From NCBI GenBank assembly GCA_020051095.1, contig JAGVJN010000017.1:24152-88151 (forward strand): a stretch of DNA of 64,000 nucleotides. Direction: 5' to 3'. A program made the position numbers and the translations under genes. Position 1 is the first letter of the stretch, and each line of letters starts with the position of its first letter. A model generated the notes under the pieces. It was not told where the DNA came from. It saw nothing but the letters and a program-made list of their open reading frames with translations, and searched no databases. The DNA is from Pseudomonadota bacterium. Its GTDB lineage: Bacteria; Pseudomonadota; Gammaproteobacteria; Legionellales; Legionellaceae. Shown piece after piece: positions 57,489-64,000 of this stretch.

Positions 57489-58913
57489 TCACACCCAGCC
57501 ACCACCAACCGCTTTATAAACACTGACTAATTGAATCAAACTAGCAGCTTGCGCATCAATGGCATTGAGTTCCGAGCGCAACAACCCTTGCTGGGATTGA
57601 ATTACCGACAAAATATCATCTTCACCTTCACGATATCGTTGCCTCGCTAATTTAACAGCATGCTGGTTTGCAGCAACCGCATTCAAATATTGATAAGTCG
57701 TTTGTTGGGATTGCTTCAATTGTTGAATGGAGGACTCCGCTTCTTGCAAGGCTGATAATACGGTTTTCTTATACTGAAGAACAGCCTCTTCTTGTTGAGC
57801 TTGCGATAAGTTGATGTTGGCATGAACTTGCCCACTTTGAAAAAGAGACCACTGCATAAATGGCCCCAATGTCCAAACAGAACTATTTCTATTCCAAAGG
57901 GTTTTTAACGCGATACTTTCTAAGCTGTAGTTTGCGACTAAGTTAAACTTAGGATATAAATCAGCTACTGCCACGCCGATGGCGGCGGTGGTTGCTGCAA
58001 TGTTTCGTTCAGCGGCAATGATATCTGGTCGTCTTCTCAGTAAATCAGAAGGAACACCAACGGCCACTTTCTTAGGGATTTTGGGCATGGAGTAGGTATT
58101 TAACAATTGTTTGGCCATTTGGCCTGGCGCTTTCCCCATCAAAATGGCAATCAAACTTGCTTGATGAAAGGCTTCGCCTTGAAACCGCGGCAAGAGCGCT
58201 TCAGTTTCTTTAAGCTGACTATCGGTCAAAGCAACATCCAATTCATTAGTGCTCCCCGCTTCGAGTCGCTGCCGAGTAATTGTAAGTGTTTGTTTTTGTA
58301 AGGCAATATTCTTCTGAGTAATATCAATTTTTTTCTGAGTGGCCCGAAGTTGAATGTAAGACCTTGCTATTTCAGCTCGAATTAAACGAATGGTATCATC
58401 AACCGTAAATGAGGCTGCTGCTGTTTGCGCTGAGCGTTGTTGATTGCGTCGAAAATTCTGACCGAAGACATCAATTTCCCAACTGGCGTCAAACCCAGGT
58501 TGATAGACCTTTCGATTCAGGGCGATATTGTTGAACAATGGGTTATTGGCATTGGCAAACAGACCTAAAATCCGACCAGTTCGGCTGATTTCTTCATTGG
58601 TCACAGAGGCCTTACCAATTACTTTCGGTCCACCCCTCGCATAATCCATCATTTGCAATGAGCGCGCTTGAAGCAGTCGTTTACAAGCAATTTGCACGTC
58701 TAAATTTTCAAAAGCTATTGCCTCAACATATTTGCTTAATTGAGGATCGGCTAACTGTTGCCACCATTGGCGCTCTACAAATGCCGTTACCATTTGATTC
58801 GAATGGGTTGACCAATGATATTTTTCCAATGACGTGACCGGTGCACGATAATTAGGGCCAACGGCACAAGCCGTTAGCAATAGGCACATCAATAGCCAAA
58901 GTCCTTGTTTCAT
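57489..58913 (-). CDS. Outer-membrane efflux lipoprotein (NodT/OprM family)
   Basis: This TolC-like channel connects inner-membrane pumps to the outside. The 474 residues start with a lipobox (LLTACAVGPNYRAP, lipidated Cys16). Two outer membrane efflux repeats follow, with VDDTIRLIRAEIARSYIQLRATQ and VPSDLLRRRPDIIAAERNIAATTAAIGVA, the NodT family signature. It is the last gene of a five-gene minus-strand operon; having a dedicated outer-membrane factor next to a YbhGFSR-type pump is less common than sharing TolC. Confidence 0.93.
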   Translation of the reverse strand: MKQGLWLLMCLLLTACAVGPNYRAPVTSLEKYHWSTHSNQMVTAFVERQWWQQLADPQLSKYVEAIAFENLDVQIACKRLLQARSLQMMDYARGGPKVIGKASVTNEEISRTGRILGLFANANNPLFNNIALNRKVYQPGFDASWEIDVFGQNFRRNQQRSAQTAAASFTVDDTIRLIRAEIARSYIQLRATQKKIDITQKNIALQKQTLTITRQRLEAGSTNELDVALTDSQLKETEALLPRFQGEAFHQASLIAILMGKAPGQMAKQLLNTYSMPKIPKKVAVGVPSDLLRRRPDIIAAERNIAATTAAIGVAVADLYPKFNLVANYSLESIALKTLWNRNSSVWTLGPFMQWSLFQSGQVHANINLSQAQQEEAVLQYKKTVLSALQEAESSIQQLKQSQQTTYQYLNAVAANQHAVKLARQRYREGEDDILSVIQSQQGLLRSELNAIDAQAASLIQLVSVYKAVGGGWV

Positions 58914-58922
58914 CGTGCTATC

Positions 58923-60035
58923 CTATTCCACGCGTTTTCTAAAATACCATCCTGCCACAGGCAGCGTCACACTAGCAATAATCAACATCGGCCATGTGTT
59001 TTGCCATACGAGCGCAAAAGGCATGTCTTTTAAAAATATCCCTTTTACTGCCACCAAAGCAAATTTTAACGGGTTGACATTAGTGACCATTTGCAACCAT
59101 TCTGGCATATTTTCAATGGGAGAAGCATACCCGGATAACGTCACCGCCGGAACCATAAAGACAAATGTGCCAAGCACTGCTTGTTGTTGGGTTGCTGACA
59201 TCGACGAGATAAATAAACCAACTCCCACAGTGGACAAATTAAAGATAGTCAACACGAGGGCCATCAATGTGACACTGCCAGTAAAGGGTATATGAAAAAT
59301 AAACATGGCAGCAAGCCAAATGATACCCGCTTCCATGGAACCGATGATAATCGCAGGAATCGTTTTTCCAATGAGAATTTCCCTCGGGCTTAATGGCGAT
59401 ACTAACAGCTGATCAAACGTTCCTAGCTCCCTTTCTCGAGCGACGGATAAGGAGGTTATCATTAACACAATCAACATCGATAATATGCATACTAGTGAGG
59501 GCACTGTGAACCATTGATAGGATAAGTTTGGATTGAACCAACTTCTGTCTATTATCGCCACACCAGCAGATTGCGATGGCGGGGAATTTCCAACCATTCG
59601 GTTGAAACGCAGGATAATTTCAGTGATATACCCATTAATAATTTGACTTGCATTGGAACGCCGCCCATCTAAAATAAGTTGCAGCGCAACGGGTTCTCCT
59701 GCGTCCAATTTAGCTGAAAAATTAGACGGGATTTGCATCACGGCAGTGACCGTTTGTTCATCCACCAATGTCTGAATGTCATTTTGGCTCCGTAAGAATA
59801 GTATTTTTCTAAAAAATGGGGAGCCTTGCATTTGGGTGATCAAGTGTGACGACTGTTTTCCTTTGTCTTGATTATAAATAGCCAATTCAATGTTTTTTAC
59901 TTCTAACGTTGCCGCATAAGCAAAGATAAATAATTGTAAAATAGGGGGTGCTATCAATACAAATCGTGATTTCGGGTCCCGAAAGAGGGTTAACAGCTCT
60001 TTAATAACCAAAGCAATGATGCGAGAAGAAATCAT
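58923..60035 (-). CDS. ABC-2 type efflux permease (YbhR-like)
   Basis: The 370-residue permease has one N-terminal membrane helix, a large periplasmic domain (about 50-170) and five C-terminal helices. It ends with the ABC-2 motif RERELGTFDQLLVSPLSPREILIGKTIP. The paired permease is the neighbouring gene at 60049. It lies 9 bases from the outer-membrane factor gene. Substrates of YbhSR-type pumps include drugs and cations, but none can be assigned here. Confidence 0.92.
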   Translation of the reverse strand: MISSRIIALVIKELLTLFRDPKSRFVLIAPPILQLFIFAYAATLEVKNIELAIYNQDKGKQSSHLITQMQGSPFFRKILFLRSQNDIQTLVDEQTVTAVMQIPSNFSAKLDAGEPVALQLILDGRRSNASQIINGYITEIILRFNRMVGNSPPSQSAGVAIIDRSWFNPNLSYQWFTVPSLVCILSMLIVLMITSLSVARERELGTFDQLLVSPLSPREILIGKTIPAIIIGSMEAGIIWLAAMFIFHIPFTGSVTLMALVLTIFNLSTVGVGLFISSMSATQQQAVLGTFVFMVPAVTLSGYASPIENMPEWLQMVTNVNPLKFALVAVKGIFLKDMPFALVWQNTWPMLIIASVTLPVAGWYFRKRVE

Positions 60036-60048
60036 TAACGCTTTTTCC

Positions 60049-61170
60049 CTAATCTAGTCGTTTCGTCGTTTTATGAGATATGATGATATAAAAAAACGTG
60101 GCAATCAAACTCATTGCAACAATACATTTAAATAATAACCACCACACATCCCCTACCATGAAGATTGTTTGCAAACTAGTCACAAAATACCGAGCGGCCA
60201 CAATGTGGGTTAGCCACTGAATGGGTTGTGGCATGGCGGATATTTCAAAGATAAAACCCGATAGCATGAACGCAGGCAAGAAGGCCGAGATCAACGCCCC
60301 CTGAGATGCCACAAATTGATCGCGCGCGACCGTTGATATTAACATGCCCTGCCCTAGTCCAGCCATTAAAAAAACACCCGTTACCAATGATAGAACTAAC
60401 AATCCACCTCTAAAAGGCACGCCATACCAAAAATAACTAATCGACAAACACAAAAACATCGAACCTAATCCTAATATAAAGTAAGGAATCAGTTTTCCAA
60501 GTAAAATTTCCTTGTTGGTTACTGGCGTCGCCAACATCGCTTCCATCGTCCCCCGTTCCCATTCTCTGGCTATCACCAATGCGGTTAATAACGTACCAAT
60601 TAAAGTCATCACAATGGCAATTGAACCAGGTATCAAAAAGTTTCGACTTTTTAGCTCAGGGTTATACCAAAACCGACTTTCTAAGTGCGCGCCGACTGCT
60701 TCATTCGAGCCGGATTGTGCTTGCAAACTAGTTAGCCAATTACCTACGATACCAGCTGAGTAATTGGTGACAAACTGCGCTGTGTTAGGTTCCGTTCCAT
60801 CGGCAATTGTTTGAATTTCAGCTTGACGATACGGGTTTTTAAAATCAGCTGAAAATTGTGCAGGAACAACCACCATGCCACGCAGCTTACCCGATATAAT
60901 ACCCGGTATGACTTCGCGCCTATCTTGCGCAAGCTCGATACTTAAAAAGCGCGTCCCTTTAAATGCGGTGATCAACGATGAAGTCGTCACATCTGACTTC
61001 TCCACCACCAAACCAATCGGAACTCGGTTACTATCTAAATTCACGCCATAACCGAAGATAAAAAGCAAAATCAGGGGCAACACAAACGCAATAAGAATGG
61101 CACTGGGGTCACGAATAATTTGGTATGTTTCCTTTCTTATTAATGCTCGCAAAATTCGCCAGTTTATCAT
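60049..61170 (-). CDS. ABC-2 type efflux permease (YbhS-like)
   Basis: This 373-residue protein has the same topology as its neighbour: helix near 22-45, a periplasmic domain, and the motif AREWERGTMEAMLATPVTNKEILLGKLIPYF before the last helices. ABC-2 pumps of this type work as a heterodimer of two such permeases. It overlaps the ATPase gene by 4 bases. Confidence 0.92.
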   Translation of the reverse strand: MINWRILRALIRKETYQIIRDPSAILIAFVLPLILLFIFGYGVNLDSNRVPIGLVVEKSDVTTSSLITAFKGTRFLSIELAQDRREVIPGIISGKLRGMVVVPAQFSADFKNPYRQAEIQTIADGTEPNTAQFVTNYSAGIVGNWLTSLQAQSGSNEAVGAHLESRFWYNPELKSRNFLIPGSIAIVMTLIGTLLTALVIAREWERGTMEAMLATPVTNKEILLGKLIPYFILGLGSMFLCLSISYFWYGVPFRGGLLVLSLVTGVFLMAGLGQGMLISTVARDQFVASQGALISAFLPAFMLSGFIFEISAMPQPIQWLTHIVAARYFVTSLQTIFMVGDVWWLLFKCIVAMSLIATFFYIIISHKTTKRLD

Positions 61171-62894
61171 TCATGCTCCTGGTTTTGCCCTTCTATAAGG
61201 GCAATGAATGCATCTTCCATGGTGGGGTGAGGTAGCGATGCATTGGTGACACGTTTCTTTAGATTATCAGGTGTGTCTGTTGCAATGTTTTGTCCCCGAT
61301 AAATAAGTGCGATTCGGTCGCAGTACTCCGCCTCATCCATAAAATGGGTAGTGACCATCACGGTTACCCCTTTATTGACCAAGCTATTGATATGAAGCCA
61401 AAATTCACGCCGGGTGACGGGGTCAACGCCTGAGGTCGGTTCATCTAAAAACAAAATATCCGGCTCATGCATCAATGCGCAAGCAAGCGCTAATCGTTGC
61501 TTAAAGCCTAAAGGCAAATCCCCCGCGTTTTGATTCAAATGCTTATGTAGATCAAAAATTTGAATCATTTCATCCACCGATTGCTTTTGCTTTTTGCCCG
61601 ATAATCCATAGAGCCCCGAAAAAAACTGCAAATTTTGAAATGCATTTAACTGGCCATATAACGAAAATTTTTGTGCCATGTAGCCAAGTCGAGAACGTGC
61701 TTGTGAAGTGGAGTGACGTAAATCAAACCCCATGACAGATGCATCCCCACTGGTAGGTTGCAACAAGCCACATAACATCTTAAACGTGGTTGATTTACCC
61801 GCCCCATTCGGACCTAATAAACCAAATATTTCACCCCGTTGGATAGTAAAACTATTATCAGACACAGCAATAAAATCACCAAACCGTTTAGTCAAATTGC
61901 GCGCTTCAATCACGGCTTCTTTCGATGCTGGCTTTTCAGGCATGGCTTCTGCCAACGCAGATTCACCTCCGGGCCCTCCTCCTAACTTATCCATAAACGC
62001 ATCTTCAAAGACAGGCGCAACTTTTAACCAATGTGCACCTAGCCCATCTGGCAATTTTGGTAACTCATTCGCATTACGGGTAACAATTCGTAGATTTTCA
62101 CCTTGAATAACGCCGTCTAAACATTGTTTTTCGTTGAGTAATTTGAGCAAAACCTGTCGACGAATATTGGAAGCAACACCCGCGACATGCCAACACCGAT
62201 CCTTTAAGGTGCTGAGTAATGTATCGGGTTTTCCCTGGTATAATGCATTCCCTTCATTTAATAATAATACGCGATCACATCGTTCTGCTTCATCGAGGTA
62301 TGCTGTTGACCAAATAACACCCATGCCACCTTCAATCAATTCCTGAACCATTTGCCAAAGTTCACGACGAGAGATTGGGTCTACGCCAACACTTGGTTCA
62401 TCTAACACTAATAATTCGGGTTCACCAACGAGCGCACAAGCCAAGCCCAGTTTCTGCTTCATACCGCCTGATAATTGACCGGCTAAGCGACTTTGAAACG
62501 GATCAAGACTGGTAAATCGCAGTAATTGGGCAAATTTCTTCTGACGCTTTTCGCCAACCACACCACGTAAATCTGCATACAAAGTTAAATTTTCGGTCAC
62601 CGATAAATCTTCATACAATCCAAATTTTTGCGGCATATAGCCAATATGAAGGTGAATTGACTGCGCCTGTTTTTGACTATCAAAGCCAAGAACCGTAATG
62701 GTCCCAGAAGAAGGTAATAATAAGCCGATAATTAAGCGAATTAAGGTTGTTTTCCCAGCACCATCCGGACCAACCAAGCCTAACATCTCCCCGCGGTTGA
62801 TAGAGAGATTAATCGCATTTAATGCTGGCAACGAACTGGGAGGAAATGTTTTGCATATCTGATTGATTTCCACCAAGATTTGGTTTTCAGCCAT
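61167..62894 (-). CDS. Fused double ABC ATPase (YbhF-like)
   Basis: The 575 residues contain two nucleotide-binding domains. The first has GPDGAGKTT, signature LSGGMKQKLGLA and LLVLDEPSVGVDP, but STAYLDEAE in place of the switch His. The second has GPNGAGKSTT, a degenerate signature LPLGFKQRLALA, ILFLDEPTSGVDP and an intact switch His (TTHFMDEAE). So one site would be composite and asymmetric; I recall the same pattern in YbhF/YhiH homologs. It powers the two permeases encoded downstream and overlaps both neighbours by 4-8 bases. Confidence 0.94.
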   Translation of the reverse strand: MAENQILVEINQICKTFPPSSLPALNAINLSINRGEMLGLVGPDGAGKTTLIRLIIGLLLPSSGTITVLGFDSQKQAQSIHLHIGYMPQKFGLYEDLSVTENLTLYADLRGVVGEKRQKKFAQLLRFTSLDPFQSRLAGQLSGGMKQKLGLACALVGEPELLVLDEPSVGVDPISRRELWQMVQELIEGGMGVIWSTAYLDEAERCDRVLLLNEGNALYQGKPDTLLSTLKDRCWHVAGVASNIRRQVLLKLLNEKQCLDGVIQGENLRIVTRNANELPKLPDGLGAHWLKVAPVFEDAFMDKLGGGPGGESALAEAMPEKPASKEAVIEARNLTKRFGDFIAVSDNSFTIQRGEIFGLLGPNGAGKSTTFKMLCGLLQPTSGDASVMGFDLRHSTSQARSRLGYMAQKFSLYGQLNAFQNLQFFSGLYGLSGKKQKQSVDEMIQIFDLHKHLNQNAGDLPLGFKQRLALACALMHEPDILFLDEPTSGVDPVTRREFWLHINSLVNKGVTVMVTTHFMDEAEYCDRIALIYRGQNIATDTPDNLKKRVTNASLPHPTMEDAFIALIEGQNQEHE

Positions 62895-63750
62895 TTCCTT
62901 TTACCTGATGCAAGGGAATTTTAACCGTCACCGGCATCCCCTGGCGGAGATGTTTATCTGGATTATCCACAACAATTCGGAATCGATATACCAAATCGGT
63001 TCTTAGCTGAGTCGTTTCAACATTTTTTGGGGTAAATTCTGCTTTAGAGGCAATGTAACCAATGTGGCCATGATAGGGCTTTTTCGGTTCTGTATCAGTA
63101 TAGACTTCCACCTTTTGCCCGGGATAAATCAATCCCAATTTTGGCTCATCAATAAACGCTCTTACCCATACAGGATCTGACACAGTTAAAGTATAAACCG
63201 TTTGGCCTGTTCCAATGATTGAACCAGGCTCACGCACACGCGTTAAGATATAACCGGAAGTTGGTGCTTTGATATAGGTATCACTTAAGGCCGTTTTTGC
63301 TTTTTCTATCTGCACTTGCGCCGCTTTTACTTGGGCTTGCGTTTGGGTATTCATGGCAACGGCTTGATCAAACAAAGCCTGTGAAACAGCACCTGTTTTG
63401 ATTAAACGAGTTCGTCGTTCATTGACTTGTTTGGCATTGTCATAAGCGGCTTCTGCTTCGACAAGCTGTGCGTTGGCTAGCGCAAGATCTTCATCAAACG
63501 TATCCTGTTCCAATTGCGCCATCACCTGCCCCGGCGAAACAAAGTCCCCTTCCTCAAACAGCATTTTTTCCAGACGCCCTGGCACACGAAAGCCTAAAGT
63601 AACCTCGCGAATATCCACATTCCCATAAAACGTCAGTGGTTCATGCCGATGCTCCACCCGATAGACGATATACACCAAAAGCAGAATCCCAACGACCGCT
63701 CCCACACCAATCAAACGTACTTTAGCCAATCTAGTCACTCCTGTTACCAA
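62887..63750 (-). CDS. HlyD-type membrane fusion protein (YbhG-like)
   Basis: The periplasmic adaptor bridges pump and outer-membrane channel. The 287 residues have a signal anchor (RLIGVGAVVGILLLVYIVY), then the lipoyl half (VDIREVTLGFRVPGRLEKMLFEEGDFVSPGQVMAQLEQD). A helical hairpin with repeated Ala/Gln/Lys (EAEAAYDNAKQVNERRTRL) and the second half DTYIKAPTSGYILTRVREPGS follow. It is the first gene of the operon, 8-base overlap with the ATPase gene. Confidence 0.93.
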   Translation of the reverse strand: MVTGVTRLAKVRLIGVGAVVGILLLVYIVYRVEHRHEPLTFYGNVDIREVTLGFRVPGRLEKMLFEEGDFVSPGQVMAQLEQDTFDEDLALANAQLVEAEAAYDNAKQVNERRTRLIKTGAVSQALFDQAVAMNTQTQAQVKAAQVQIEKAKTALSDTYIKAPTSGYILTRVREPGSIIGTGQTVYTLTVSDPVWVRAFIDEPKLGLIYPGQKVEVYTDTEPKKPYHGHIGYIASKAEFTPKNVETTQLRTDLVYRFRIVVDNPDKHLRQGMPVTVKIPLHQVKGNG

Positions 63751-63882
63751 ACAGGATGGCAGAGATTCCCCTTACCAACCCATGTAATCCTTCATTGTGG
63801 CTGAAAAATAGAGCAAACTCAATGTGTTGGCCGCTTTGATAGAAATGGATAAAAATTCCTAGCATTTTAAAAACGAGAATCG

Positions 63883-63888
63883 TATAAT
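63883..63888 (+). promoter_or_regulatory. Probable -10 box of the tRNA gene
   Basis: A consensus TATAAT lies 14 bases before the first base of the tRNA, close to the spacing expected for a start a few bases before the mature 5' end. The -35 region is weak. Confidence 0.5.
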
Positions 63889-63901
63889 GGCAAGTCCATT
63901 C

Positions 63902-63978
<77 letters not shown>

Positions 63979-64000
63979 ATTAAAGCCAGTAAAATCAATA

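Overview
This window looks like a chromosomal segment of an AT-rich gammaproteobacterium, most likely from the Legionellales (Legionella/Coxiella/Aquicella relatives). Three things point there. The housekeeping order rpsU-yqeY-dnaG-rpoD and the hemCDXY operon are gammaproteobacterial. A sensor kinase resembles the LqsS/CqsS autoinducer receptors. Two accessory proteins (a clan CD protease-like protein and an F-box/ankyrin-like protein) look like host-directed effectors of an intracellular or amoeba-associated bacterium. No phage, plasmid, CRISPR or rRNA was seen; one tRNA lies at the right edge. The genus assignment is inference.

Layout. 0-4.4 kb: degenerate GGDEF protein, tilS, accA, a phosphopantetheinyl transferase. 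4.4-7 kb: a small membrane protein, a short DsbD and periplasmic SodC, with copies of a palindromic MITE-like repeat beside them. 6.9-11.1 kb: clpA, clpS and icd. 11.4-17.3 kb: rluE-like gene, mreBCD, an EAL protein and pilU. 17.6-23.6 kb: a membrane protein, then a tightly overlapping run of an AddB-like nuclease, two epimerase-fold proteins and birA. 23.9-28 kb: csrA, a WecA-like glycosyltransferase overlapping adenosine deaminase, and glpK. 28-33 kb: the accessory island, with two putative effectors flanking manC. 33-38 kb: epmC, a DprE2/DprE1-like pair, an MFS carrier and a methyltransferase. 38-43 kb: a second MFS carrier and a serC-serB-serA operon. 43.5-49 kb: orphan LqsS-like kinase and hemCDXY. 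49-57.4 kb: fumC, ftsB, tsaD and the macromolecular synthesis genes rpsU-yqeY-dnaG-rpoD. 57.5-63.8 kb: a five-gene YbhGFSR-type ABC efflux system with its own outer-membrane factor. 63.9 kb: a CAT-anticodon tRNA, probably tRNA-Ile2, the substrate of the TilS encoded at the other end.

Three dispersed repeat families occupy the intergenic regions. Family 1 is a palindrome ending in TGAATGATCACGGGTATA (one full copy, one solo end); both copies place a TATAAT upstream of a gene. Family 2 is a palindrome with CGTGAACGTTTGCG ends (two full copies and two clear single-ended ones). Family 3 is a roughly 120-135 bp non-coding repeat centred on a CTTCTCCCC/GGGGAGAAG hairpin (four copies). Three family 3 copies sit between divergent genes, and two appear to donate the ribosome binding site or first codons of the adjacent gene. 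The strongest candidates for undescribed biology are the protease-like protein at 28172-30124, the F-box/ankyrin-like protein at 31645-32988, and the way these repeats remodel gene starts.
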